Shown one piece after another: positions 37,207-48,144 of a stretch of 64,000 nucleotides of DNA (positions within the stretch are counted from its first letter, which is position 1; every line of letters begins with the position of its first letter). This stretch comes from Dysidea avara (Eukaryota > Porifera > Demospongiae > Dictyoceratida > Dysideidae), in the NCBI RefSeq assembly GCF_963678975.1, contig NC_089281.1, positions 7,837,277 to 7,901,276 of the forward strand, in the 5' to 3' direction. The notes under the pieces were generated by a model that saw only the letters and a program-made list of their open reading frames with translations, did no database searches and was not told the DNA's origin. The position numbers and the translations under genes are program-made.

Positions 37207-38490
37207 ACAGATTATAGCCACCGTGTTCTCATTACACTGCTTGGTCTATATCATCTAAATTAAGCCGTTAATTGTCTTTAAATTACTTTTCAAAAGTTCC
37301 GATGAGTCAACTGCATGGTATTGCATTGAGCTAATTGATCATGTATATCATGCATTAGCAGTCACAATCAAAAAATAGCCTCCACATGCCAAGTCAAAGC
37401 ATATTATTTCAAATTTTTCCTTGAGGGAGTGTGCACCCAGACTCCCGCTTAGCTTGATATGTTTAGCACATGCAGTTGAAGAGATAATCTCTGACTTAAA
37501 TATCACATCAGATCAATAAAAGTATCTGACCACTCAAAATATCTAGTCAGTTTTATTTGTGTTGAGTACAATTAAACTAGTCTAATAATTGAAGCATGAT
37601 ATACTGTAGCATTATTTTTTATTTATAATGCTTTTTGAAGCAGGAGAACCCGCATCAAAGGTCTGTGGGCAACCTGTGCCCACAGCCAGAAATGTACAGC
37701 TATACATTAATTACATTACAATTACTTATTACTTAACTATGTAGAGTAACTATGTACTTATTACAAATTTGTAGTTCAGTGTCATTAAAGAGGGAGAAAA
37801 TTGGTGGAGATTCGTTGTCTTGAGCATCGGTGGCATAGACATAACAAATGAAATGAACAGGATTGATCAGAGTTGAAGTTAACTGTAAAATGGTCCCATA
37901 GATGTTTAGTGAGCTTTTGTTTGATGACATAAGGGCATTAACTAAGCTGGAGTCTTCTGAAACAGTTTCTTCCATCCGACTAGAGAGTCGACCTGCAAAT
38001 GCTGTACCATCCATGCTTGAAAGTGTTTGTGAATCAGTTGAGACCCTCTTAATTAGGTCAATGTATAAACTTTGCCTCGGTAAAAATTTTTTTTCCTGGT
38101 TAGCCAGTATAATGCCACTGTGTGACTCATGGTGATGTCATCGCAAATTACCACAAAAGGGGTAGTGACCACCAATTCCATACATGCTATATGCTGAGCA
38201 ACAGTCAACTATTCATAGTATGACATGTATGTTTATTATGAAATATATAGACAAGCCACACACTACAGAAGAGTTTTTGAATATTGTACTGGGCAGACAA
38301 ACAAGTTGTAAAACCCCCTGGGAAAATCACACGTAAGTACTGTAACAATCACAATAGCTCTAATTGCTAGGTAATTATACTGATTTTATTCAGACTTTGG
38401 CTCAGTATGTTGCGTATGCACATAGTGTATACACATCAATGTGACATTGCCACACTACTGATGTATATATACTGGCACTTGTTATTGTTA
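37207..38490. other. Intergenic, no gene recognised
   Basis: Overlapping opposite-strand open frames near 37733-38135 are free of stops for 77-93 codons but show no family motif or splice support, so I leave them unannotated. Confidence 0.4.
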
Positions 38491-38494
38491 TTGT

Positions 38495-38930
38495 TATTAG
38501 TGCTTTACAGTGACCAGCACTGAAGGTCTGACAGCAACATGTGCTGCAGCCTTAGGATTACCTAACCTAATTGCAAGGACTTGGACTTAGTGGCTTATAG
38601 CTGAAAAGGTGTAACAGAAAAGGGGCCAAAGTAAGGAAAAAAATCCCTCCAACCCCAGGATTCGAACTGCAGGTCACCCAATGTCTAGTCGGGGCCACAC
38701 TCAGTCTCCTCCAGGAGGGATGGATTTTCTTCCTTAAACCTAAAGTATTTATTGTTATTAGCGCTTTACAGTGACCAGCACTGAAGGTCTGACAGCAACA
38801 TGTGCTGCAACCTTAGGATTACCTAACCTAATTGCAAGGACTTAGACTTAGTGGCTTATAGCTGAAAAGGTGTAACAGAAAAGGGGCCAAAGTAAAGAAA
38901 AAAACTTGGCTACCAGGTGCCTTTAGTCTA
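38495..38930 (-). repeat. Direct duplication around a possible tRNA-derived SINE
   Basis: A block starting GCTTTACAGTGACCAGCACT and running to AAAAGGGGCCAAAGTAA occurs twice, about 262 bp apart. Between the copies is GGATTCGAAC (38658-38667), which on the minus strand is the RNA polymerase III B-box GTTCGAATCC. Upstream of it on that strand is TGGCCCCGACTAG, a loose A-box. A tRNA-derived SINE is the likely reading. Confidence 0.45.
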
Positions 38931-39893
38931 AGGCTCAAACGATTAGCCGAATATTCGGATTAATATTCGTTTGCTTTGTAGCCGAATAATAAAATTATGC
39001 CACTCCAAGTCATACCTTAGTTTCTGGTCACTCCCTAGCCAACAAATGGATGCAGGCGGGCGGATGATCAGGACTTCAGGACTATAGACACTTACATATG
39101 ACAACACACTTATTATTTATGTTGATTTTATTATAGTTAAGCTTAACCAACAGCACAATAAAATAGTTATGCCTCTGCAAAAATGCACTAGGAAAATTGT
39201 TGATGGATCATGCATATGGCTAGCTACACTGCTTTAAAACAACTGATGTATAGCATTTAAGTATACTAGGAAATGTCTTGCTCATGTAGCTATTTGTGCT
39301 ATCCAAGTGAAATAAATGTCTCATTAGCTATGACAGGAAAGTATTTCTATGACTTATTAGCTAAGGTGTTCAAATGATCATTATCCAAAATGAAATTTAA
39401 CTATTCTATTTACACATCAGTAACTCTTCATTCAAATGTGAAGTCTTAGCCCACTAGTTATGTGTTTCTAACCCTCTATATATTCGGTAACCTTGAGAAA
39501 AGTAACTGTCAAAGTTTAGAGTTATTGAGTGCTCTAGGCTAGTGTTTTTCAGTGATCATCTGGGGATGTTTTAACTAAGGGTTTCTACTTGCCAATCTTG
39601 GACCATACAATTTTAGTCATGGAAAATTTGAAGTTTAAGCTCACCGAATGTTGCCGGCTTTCTGTACCCCTGCAGTGCTCAGTGATAAGGAAGTTGAAGT
39701 TTAGAAGAGTTACTAGACTAATCATTAGAGGACCACATTTGAATTATATTGTTAGGAAAGTTAAAGCTATGGGCTAGTAGTTAATGCTACTGAAATTATT
39801 TATACTTTGGTTACAGAAAAGCATTAATAACAGCTATAATAACAGCTATACAAAAAACTAGGCTAGTTAGAAGCATTTTACTAATATTACAGT
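38931..39893. other. Intergenic, no gene recognised
   Basis: AT-rich. The stretch near 38931-38990 has mirrored TTCGGCTA-type phrases (TAGCCGAATATTCGG, TGTAGCCGAATAAT) suggesting a degraded inverted-repeat element. No exon seen. Confidence 0.4.
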
Positions 39894-41016
39894 CAGTGGC
39901 GTAGCCAAGGGTGGGCATGGGCGGGCATTTGCCCAACCATCACAGTTTCTTGCCCAACCATCACAAGTAGCTTAAGATTCACGCGAGGATTCACAGCAGC
40001 ACACAAAACAACCCTACTTTAATACTGTAAAGCGTAAACGTGTACCTCATGTTGAACCATTGACTTCGAAGAAGGGATCGAGATAGATGGTGTATCACGT
40101 GATCCATTGTGTGGAAAATTCCTTGGAAAGTCCCTATAATTTATTACACTTCATGTAGACGCACGTGCCACGCTCCTTGACGCGGTTTAAATTCGAAATT
40201 TAAAATGGAGTCGAAGTGTGGTACTGTACCTCTAAGTCACAGTTAGTGATAATCGTCAGTAGGATTCAGTGCGGATGGTGCTGGCAACAAAAGATTTCGT
40301 TTCAGTGGACTTGTCAAGCGTATTTTTTGATAAGGAAAATACCATATAGCCTAACTTACTGCTGATGAAAGAAAATGGGAAAACGTACTCTTCTAGATAA
40401 CAATAATGGCAGATGGAGCTGGAAATGGAGAAAAGGTCAAGTCCTTGTAAAGTGTCACGTGCACAATTTGTACTGATTAACCGAGTTGTGGTTTACACCA
40501 GATACATGCAAAATGTACATTGGCTGAAGTCTGGGACGAAGCTTTCTTGGCATGCTGATATTTGTGATTATCTATGGACTCATTATAGTTCATAAATTAG
40601 CGCCCCCCGGCCTTCATTTGGGGCTAGGTGGCGTTTACTTGAAAAGCATTGCATATCGCTGTGGTGGTTGGTCTGTAAGCTATACTGCCAATTGATTGTA
40701 GTAAATATGTGATGAACTATTTACGTTGTTGGTTCTTGTAGGTTCAGCAGTTTGATGTCACGTGATGCTCAGCTACGACGATCGTCAGCGGATGCATACC
40801 CTACAAGTAATAGAATAGCATAGCTATAGCTAGTAAAATGTTTGCATGCAAGTAACATTTGTTTACACTATAGCATAGGTAGCTGTAGGCCTTGCGTGCA
40901 TACACTTTTCATATTTTTCTTTGATAAAGTCTCACATGAAAGTGAGCGTGTTTCTTGTGTGTATAGTTAAGTTGATGTTATGCCCAACCATTAAATATTG
41001 CCTGGCTACGCCCCTG
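39894..41016. mobile_element. Non-autonomous hAT element, 1,123 bp
   Basis: Starts CAGTGGCGTAGCCAAGG and ends GCCTGGCTACGCCCCTG, with the exact 8-bp direct repeat ATTACAGT at 39886-39893 and 41017-41024. Same family as 9572-10289 and 42708-43604. No transposase frame is visible; the longest open frame inside is about 60 codons. Confidence 0.85.
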
Positions 41017-41035
41017 ATTACAGTTAAGGGTAGTA

Positions 41036-41062
41036 TGACTGCTCTATTAGAGTATCTCGATC
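41036..41062 (-). repeat. Copy of the dispersed CTCTAATAGAG motif
   Basis: TGACTGCTCTATTAGAGTAT followed by CTCGATC, 20 bp outside the hAT element. Confidence 0.8.
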
Positions 41063-41128
41063 TTTTGCAGTAAAAAAATCAGGTCGCGTGCAATTAAGCG
41101 CCTGTAATATTAATAATAGCCCTCATAC

Positions 41129-41600
41129 TGCGGTTCTAAGAGACCTTGCGCGACAACAAACAAGTGAAAATCACGTGCACATGATTTCGTCCAATCAAAT
41201 CAATTCATTTTTGAAGTTCAAACTATAATTACCACATGTGACTTCCGCTTTAAATTTGTCGACGCGCAAGAACTATTAGAACCTGTGTAAACTGGGGTCC
41301 AGGTTTTCCATACGGGCGGGTGACCAGAAACTAAGATTTGAATTCGCACGCAAGGTCTCTTAGAACCGCTGTAATCGTTCTTGCGCGACAACAATAACAA
41401 GCGAAATCACGTGCAGAGGATTTCGACCAATCAAATCGATTTATTTTTGAACTTCAAACTATAATTACCACACGTGACTTCCGCTTTAAATTTGTCGACG
41501 CACAAGAACTATTAGAACCTGTGTAAACTGGGGGTCCAGGTTTTCCATACGGGCGGGTGACCATGCAGAAACTAAGATTTGAATTTTTTTTTGCGTGCAA
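41129..41600. repeat. Tandem pair of a 235-bp unit, one copy bounded by inverted repeats
   Basis: Two direct copies start at about 41146 and 41381 (TTGCGCGACAACAA) and share ACCACATGTGACTTCCGC-type and CATACGGGCGGGTGACCA sequence. The first copy is bounded by GCGGTTCTAAGAGACC and its mirror GGTCTCTTAGAACCGC (41354-41369), so it looks like a short TIR element whose interior was duplicated. Confidence 0.7.
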
Positions 41601-42160
41601 TACAGCATACTGAAAACTACAACATACTACTACTTATTACCTAACTATATACTTATTACTACCTATACGTACTTAACTTAACCAATGTCAAAGTCAGGAA
41701 ATTCGTCCTCAGCAGTAAGCGAATACTGGCGGAGTATCATTTTTGCATTGTACCTCCACAAAGTCACAGACAGTTGCTGGAGAAGTTGGCGCCTAGCAAA
41801 CTTTCGTGGTAAACCGTTTCTAACAGTTGTTCTGTCAGCTATGGATCCTAAAATTGATAGGGCATATGGTGACCAAACACCAAAGGTCTCACATACAAGA
41901 GGGATAAAATCTCCTCCATTATCATTTACAATGTCCTGGTATTGGTTGTCCTTAGCACGTGATCATTTATATGGTGACAAGTGATTAGTTGTAAGCGAAA
42001 GACGATGCTAATGAAAGCATGAAAGGAACAAAAATTGGCGATAAAGCGAAGAACAGTAATAGAATTAGGCAGCCATTAATTGGTGAAGATGCACTAATTC
42101 CACGGTGAATCGCCGTAAGCGCAAGACTTCGTGGATTTGTGGCTTACTCCAGAGTAGTCG
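41601..42160. other. Intergenic, no gene recognised
   Basis: A 99-codon open frame at 41685-41984 has no recognised motif and sits among repeats; I do not call it a gene. Confidence 0.4.
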
Positions 42161-42473
42161 CTGTGATAATCCTTTCAAAAAGTGCATTAAGGCATCGTTT
42201 TCTTAGTAAAGTTATTTATACGAAGCCACAAAGCTATTTGTAGGCTTCTTGGTAGTGGCCGCCTTACCTTGATTACTTTCTATCACAGTAATCTCTGTGA
42301 TAATCCTTTCAGAAAGTGCATTATGGCGTCGCGTTCTTAGTGAAGTTATTCATACGAAGCCACAAAGCTATTTGTGGTTATTTGTAGGCTTCTTGGTAGT
42401 GGCCGCCTTACCTTGATTACTTTCTATCACAGTACTTGCTGTGATAATCCTTTCAGAAAGTGCATTATGGCCG
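42161..42473 (+). repeat. Tandem repeat, units of 134 and 144 bp plus a partial third
   Basis: Units start at 42161, 42295 and 42439 with CTGTGATAATCCTTTC. Each full unit ends CTTTCTATCACAG, so every unit is bounded by TGTGATA and its mirror TATCACA. The second unit has a 10-bp internal duplication (CTATTTGTGG). Confidence 0.8.
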
Positions 42474-42628
42474 AGGGACGAAACTTTCGCGAGTGTTGAT
42501 AGCTTCGTGAAAATATAATCATGAAATGTTTCAGTTTATACACATAGCTATTACCCAATTTCTAGATTTTCGCGAATTTAAAAACGTGAAAATCGTGTTT
42601 TGCACAGTTTCATGAAAGTTTCGTCCCA
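42473..42628. mobile_element. Short inverted-repeat element, GAGGGACGAAAC family
   Basis: Starts GAGGGACGAAACTTTCGCG and ends GAAAGTTTCGTCCC. Shares the interior phrases of 1177-1436 (cgtgaaaatataat, tttcgcgaatt). Confidence 0.6.
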
Positions 42629-42641
42629 TGATTATATTTTC

Positions 42642-43767
42642 ATTATGGTCTCGAATCAAGGAAGTATGACACAGACTAAAGTAAGGCTCTCTCAAACGAA
42701 TAGTGGTCAGAGGCGTAGCTAAGGGGGGGCATTTGCCCCCCCATCACTAAATGATTTTTTTTTAAACCTTCGTCACAAGTTTACCAGTATTAAACTGACA
42801 CGCAAATGACTGTAAATTATGTACACTACTACGCGGTATCACCAGGGGTTGCTAGTGAATGCGCACACAACATTCAACTCGCTCGTGAATCCATCGAACG
42901 AAAATATTAGACACATACTTCTATATTTAGCCTAGATTACTCGCGTGATAGAACATTTTTGAATCTAAAAAGAGTGACCCGCTTCTCCACGGCAGGAGTC
43001 ACAACTCACAAGTGACAAAGGAGACCGGATGATGCTACGAACCTACTGTCTACGAGGTGATAAAGTGTTAGCTAAATAAATGTACCAAGTTTATTTTATC
43101 GAGTCGATCACACTGGACCTTTGTACGTACGGCAGTGCAGTCTGTTTTTACTTTGTCAGTCAGTCAGGTGGATCAGTCAAGCTTACAAATTCTGCTAGCA
43201 AGACAGGTGGGATTTCGTGCAATACATGGCATTTGAATTTCGCTGAGTGGAGTGAGTGAATACGTCATCCTGTCAGCAGTGTGCTAGGACTGCAGCACAG
43301 GCTGTGGCTAACGTAAAGTAACCTGTATTTGCACTAAAGTATTAGCTCTACCGGACTGTGGATGAATTTGTTGGAGTACAGTTGTGGCACGTGCGATGAT
43401 GCTCGACGAATATAGCTACCTTGATTGGAAGCAGTCAGTTCTGAAATGGTTACGTAGCTAGTTATTTCAGCTGTAATAATACAACACCATATGTTGGCTA
43501 GCCCACCATTGGGTCATTAGCCTTTTTTGCAATTATGAATGATTTTGAGTGTTTCGTGGGGGCATACCTGCCCCTCCATCACCTTCTGGCTAGCTACGCC
43601 CCTGATAGTGGTTTACTGTATTCGAATACCATATAGTGGGAAATTTTCAAGGGACGACTTTCGTCCCTTGAAAATTTCCCACTATATGGTATTCGAATAC
43701 AGTAAACCACTATTCGTTTGAGCCTTACTTTAGTCTGTGTCATACTTCCTTGATTCGAGACCATAAT
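42642..43767. mobile_element. 221-bp perfect-looking hairpin element split by a hAT insertion
   Basis: The left arm (42642-42707, ATTATGGTCTCGAATCAAGG onward) is matched base for base, as far as I can read, by the right arm ending CGAGACCATAAT at 43767. Removing the hAT element at 42708-43604 and one 8-bp duplication leaves about 221 bp that folds into a single hairpin. Its tip is GGGAAATTTTCAAGGGACG and its mirror, the same family as 1177-1436. Confidence 0.8.
42708..43604. mobile_element. hAT element nested in the hairpin element, 897 bp
   Basis: Starts CAGAGGCGTAGCTAAGG and ends GGCTAGCTACGCCCCTG, with the exact 8-bp direct repeat ATAGTGGT at 42700-42707 and 43605-43612. No transposase frame. 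Confidence 0.85.
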
Positions 43768-45208
43768 GCTGATTGTGCCCTATATATAGCCTTCACTACC
43801 TTGCCGTGCATAGCCTCACTTCTTAACTGAGCCATCACCTTCAGAAACCGCATCTCAAATATGCCATGAACAAATCAATTAATACCACTATATAGCTAAC
43901 TTGTATTTTGTGTAATTTAGTATTGTGATTTTCTGATGCCAGTTAAACTCCCTTACCAGTATATGCATGCATATCATTTCCACCGGCACACACACACACC
44001 ACTCTGAGTGCTGGCTATGGCACTGTTTATACATGCCCAATGGGTAGGTTGCAACATTGGTGTATGTGCTTGGTTGTGTTTGACCCGGTCCTAGTGCTAA
44101 GTATAAATTAAGTGATTATTTTATTTTAGCAATAATCATCATTATCCAGCAGTAACATAAATGTAAGAGCCAATAGCATGTTAGAATTGTGAAGTACTTT
44201 TATTTTCATCACAGTACGTGCACTATAAATAATCATTTCAGTCAGTATAATTATATTGATTTGTCAATAATCATGCATGTAGCCACCATGTAAAATTGCT
44301 CACTTGGCTATGTGCTATTCTGCAAAGTATGGAAAACATTGGAAAGCTATAGAGGGAATGTTACAGTTATACAGACACTAATTTGCTAACTGATTTGTAT
44401 ACATGTTGAGCATGACAATTTGACATCTTACCTTGGACTGTAAATTTCAAATTCCATATGGAAGAATGTGGAAGGATTCTATACTCCAATTGCATGTGTG
44501 TGTCCATGCTGCCAGCCTCCTTGTGGCAGACACATGCAGTAACACATCACTTGTAGGCTTATAGGTGATGATGCTAATGGCAGCACTCCTGACTCTGCTG
44601 TGTGGTGGATACCAGGCAGGTCTAGGAGACTCCCTTTACATTGACCTTGCAAGCCAACAAGAGAGCTTTACATTATGCATGCTTTGCATGAGGAGGACTA
44701 AGTCTCTGACTCATGATCAGTTGTTTATAGCCTATCCACCTTTCTGGGGGTCATCTCACCTGGCCTAAATTTCAGTAGCTTGTAAAATAAGTTATCCAGC
44801 ATCTCCTGGCTAGATGAGTTCTCTTTCCTAGCCTAAATTCAATGGCTTTGTAAATTGCTGGTTATCCAGCATCTCCTGGCTGGGTGAGTGTGTACTCGGG
44901 TGGAGATGATGGTCTCCAGACAAGCAGAAGTGTGTTGTGTGCGTGCGTGCATGCGAGACTTTCAGCACACATGCTAAGACTGCAGGTATGATGTGGTGAT
45001 CAAGTCACCACTGGAACTGGCTGCCATATTTTTCTTTGTTCAACTTTAAGTAGGCTCTAGCTCCTGCATTAATGTACAGTATTTTTGCAGTTGGGTTCCT
45101 ATTGGGATAGTATTAGCTAAAATTAACTGTCACAATGATGTTATCACTGTCCTATATACATGTATAGCCCAGCTCCATGTCCATAAGCTAGCAGTTTCAT
45201 ATATACTT
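43768..45208. other. Intergenic, no gene recognised
   Basis: Contains a short direct duplication around 44785-44885 (GTTATCCAGCATCTCCTGGC twice). No exon, RNA gene or terminal inverted repeat recognised. Confidence 0.45.
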
Positions 45209-46076
45209 CAGGGGCGGATCTAGGATTTATAAAAGGGGGGTGGGGCTAACTCAAGGTACTAATCTCTTGGGTAGAGGTGTGCAAAGCATGCTGGAACTAG
45301 GGGGGTCTGGGGGCATGCCCCTCAAGGAAAATTTTGAAAAATAGATGCTAAAATACTGCAATTTGGAGACATTTCCACATAAAATTCATAATATTTTCTG
45401 CCTGTAGATATTTTATATACTGCCTTTAGATTATAGGTATGGCTCTCTGAAGTATTTTGCTAATGGAAAAGTTTGGGTAGGTACTGGCAACCAAGTACAT
45501 GATGCACCCCTCTCACAATTGCACAACACTGAATAGGTGCATGTTAGAATAATAATATGTTGAAAGTGGAAAATTTTGAAATTTGAACAATACAAGATTG
45601 AATCTGAGAGCATTTTCAATGGAAATTGTGTACCTGAATTAAGTATTGTCATACATATTAACTACACAAGTAGATGAATGAAGCCCTTTAAACAGACCAA
45701 TGCACTTCATTGTATGTATAGGTGCAGGCAGATTTGGAAAAATTCCATAACAGAACCAACTACATGTTTCCAGTGAATGTTCTATTAGAGTATAGCTAGC
45801 TGACTGCTCTATTAGAGTATCTCGATCTTGTACACCTCCAATGTTGATCCGGGTCCTTGTTGCATAAACTTTAGCATAAATCCACTGATAATACTTTGGA
45901 AAAATGTTTATAAGGTGGTTTTATGAGTATTTGTATTATTAGTGATCATATAATTATGCTAAGACAAAATTTCATTATAATACTCAGCATAATGATCAAG
46001 TAAAGCCTAAATATGAAGGGGGGGGCGGGCTTCAGCCCCCAAAGCCCCCCCCCCCCCCCCCCTGGATCCGCCCCTG
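45209..46076. mobile_element. CAGGGGCGGATC element with 5-bp target duplication, 868 bp
   Basis: Starts CAGGGGCGGATCTAGG and ends CCTGGATCCGCCCCTG, flanked by the direct repeat TACTT at 45204-45208 and 46077-46081. Carries the dispersed motif at 45801-45827. A C-rich run near the right end mirrors a G-rich stretch near the left. Confidence 0.8.
45801..45827 (-). repeat. Copy of the dispersed CTCTAATAGAG motif inside a transposon
   Basis: TGACTGCTCTATTAGAGTAT followed by CTCGATC, with a shorter version just before it at 45779-45794. Confidence 0.8.
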
Positions 46077-46221
46077 TACTTCATGTACTTTTGAAACAAT
46101 CAGTTGGACTGTCCATCTATCAACTACTTAACAATAAACAATATATGCATACAAGTATATTGTAAAATTAAGTGTAGATAAAGGTCAACTGTAACTTATA
46201 CAACCAATTAGCTATTACATA

Positions 46222-46867
46222 TGTGACCGTCTCAGCAAAAACCTGACTTGTTCGCACAATTTTAAAAAAAAATTTTATTCACTCAGCATTATTAGCAGTG
46301 CATGCCCAAGAAATGGATCACCAAAGTTTCAGCCTTCTGTGGTGTGTAGTTTTCAAATGATACCACCAGACAGTAGGAAGAGTAAGATAATCGATTTTTA
46401 CAGTGACTATACTGAAAATAAAATACAGGCACTTACATTTGCAGTCATAGCTTCCGTTTGGAATAGTCTACAATGTTGCAATTGGCTTAAAATGTTCACC
46501 ATGGATCAGCATATCAGCCAAGGTATAGTGTTAGCCCTGTAGACACTTGCGCATATGGATATGAAAGCGGTTTGGTAGAAGAAACGATGACGATCTTGTT
46601 TACGTTTACCGTACCGTAAACAAACGCACGTGACATGAATACCGTTGAAGCTACAGAAACGAAACAAAGATTTTTGAACTCTCCATGAGCAGGCGAATAA
46701 GATAGTATATAGTTTTAATCGATTTGAGTCTTCCTTCTTTGAATACCGTGACTGGCCCGATAAAAACTTGTGTATTTTTCTTTGTAGCATGCGTAATTTT
46801 TTAAATTTCGTTTTTCTCAATACGCATGCTTGTGCGAACAAGTCGGGTTTTTGCTGAGACGGTCACA
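46222..46867. mobile_element. 646-bp TIR element with TA target duplication
   Basis: Starts TGTGACCGTCTCAGCAAAAA and ends TTTTTGCTGAGACGGTCACA, with mirrored identity over about 38 bp including TTGTTCGCACAA versus TTGTGCGAACAA. TA at 46220-46221 and 46868-46869. This fits a Tc1/mariner-type non-autonomous element; the interior has no transposase. Confidence 0.8.
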
Positions 46868-46936
46868 TATAGGTAGCTAAACTTCATACAAATAATTATG
46901 TGTACATATAAGATAACTAATTGCTGCATGGTAAGG

Positions 46937-47866
46937 TTAGCAGTTTGGCAGTGCTTTTGATACATGATGGATATAAGCCAGTGGATGATCAACAACAGAT
47001 TTGCTGAGTTGATTTTCAGGGTGTGTTTGGTTGTACAACACCATCCTCTCCTCGGTGTAAATATTGTCGATTTGGTCAATGGAAAGACCTGCTATGATTA
47101 CGCTATCCAACATAAACTGATCTCTGTAAAAGAAGTTAGGGAAGGTTAAAACTTTGGTTTTACTCCATATGGGGTCTCCATTTGATAGCTGGTTTGCATC
47201 TTCAACATGGTAGACATCTCCATCTTCATCTATTGCAAAGAACATTTTTGTGACCTCTTGAAGACCCTCAAAGGCTTTGTTCACTTGTGACACTGTAGGA
47301 TGTTTTGGAAGTTGCTTTAAACTTTTGTTAATTTTTCCTTTCACAACAACTTCATCTCCCCTGACAGTTAAATACATCTTATCAATGGACTTCTCAGCCA
47401 GGTTGACTATTACAGCCTTTCCTCCTGGCTTGAGCACTCGATACAGTTCCTTAAAATGTTTGCTCAATCTTTCCCTATCTAAATTACAAGTCACATACAG
47501 ACTCATAGCAATGTCAAATGTCTCATCACCATATGGCATCTCCACCACATCTCCAACTTTGATATTCACCATGTTAAACTGTGATGTTGCTTGTCTTGCT
47601 AATGTGACCATCTTCTTTTGGACATCAAATCCATCAACTGATTTGGCTCCATACCGAGCTGCTTGGTAGCTCCAGTAACCATCTCCACACCCAATATCCA
47701 GTACCTTTTTACCAGGGACCTCTGACTTTAGGAACTCTTCCATTGCTGGACAAAGGAATGCTTGTATCACAGGCTCCTTCTCACAGTACTTGTCATAAGA
47801 TTTAACCCCATCAGATCCATACAAGTCAGTTTGGTTAGAATAGCCACTGCTTTCAAATTCTGCCAT
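46937..47866 (-). CDS. Class I SAM-dependent methyltransferase, single exon
   Basis: A 309-residue intronless protein from the ATG at 47864-47866. The SAM-binding core is clear: motif I VLDIGCGDGYW (about residues 55-65), acidic residue D81 in VDGFDVQ, then GDVVEMPYGDETFDIAMSLY and LYRVLKPGGKAVIVN. It belongs to the broad Methyltransf_11/UbiE-like small-molecule group; the C-terminal half (FFAIDEDGDVYHVEDANQL) is unfamiliar and may form a substrate lid. The substrate cannot be predicted. The lack of introns among intron-rich neighbours would fit lateral transfer or a retrocopy. It is flanked by a TIR element 70 bp downstream and by a LINE with direct repeats about 100 bp upstream. Confidence 0.85.
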   Translation of the reverse strand: MAEFESSGYSNQTDLYGSDGVKSYDKYCEKEPVIQAFLCPAMEEFLKSEVPGKKVLDIGCGDGYWSYQAARYGAKSVDGFDVQKKMVTLARQATSQFNMVNIKVGDVVEMPYGDETFDIAMSLYVTCNLDRERLSKHFKELYRVLKPGGKAVIVNLAEKSIDKMYLTVRGDEVVVKGKINKSLKQLPKHPTVSQVNKAFEGLQEVTKMFFAIDEDGDVYHVEDANQLSNGDPIWSKTKVLTFPNFFYRDQFMLDSVIIAGLSIDQIDNIYTEERMVLYNQTHPENQLSKSVVDHPLAYIHHVSKALPNC

Positions 47867-47967
47867 AATGTTTCAATGGTGAAGATATTAAGCTCCGTAA
47901 TGATTGCTGACTAGTTGAATCATGCACCCAGCTCACTCTTTTATATGTGCACGGCAATGAAATATTG

Positions 47968-48044
47968 CATTTGCATAATTATTATATCATATAAATGCGT
48001 GCACGTCACTACCTTATTTTTCACTACCAGGTAGTGAATTATTT
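47968..48044 (+). repeat. Left direct repeat flanking the LINE
   Basis: About 77 bp, starting CATTTGCATAATTATTATAT and containing CACGTCACTACCTTATTTT. It is repeated with few changes at 49783-49863. It sits about 100 bp upstream of the methyltransferase start. Followed by a minisatellite of CTTGGTAGTGAAATCA-type units to about 48140. Confidence 0.8.
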
Positions 48045-48144
48045 TTTAGTGAAGGTCACTGACTTGGTAGTGAAATCATTAACTTGGTAGTGAAATCACT
48101 ACCTTGGTAATGAAAATCACTAACTTGGTAGTGATTTTTGGGTA

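Noticed and set aside
38640-38700. A functional tRNA gene around GGATTCGAAC
   Set aside because: The B-box is present, but I could not fold a full cloverleaf and it lies between repeated blocks; a SINE is more likely.
41685-41984. 99-codon plus-strand frame among tandem repeats
   Set aside because: No motif and an implausible location; length is within chance.
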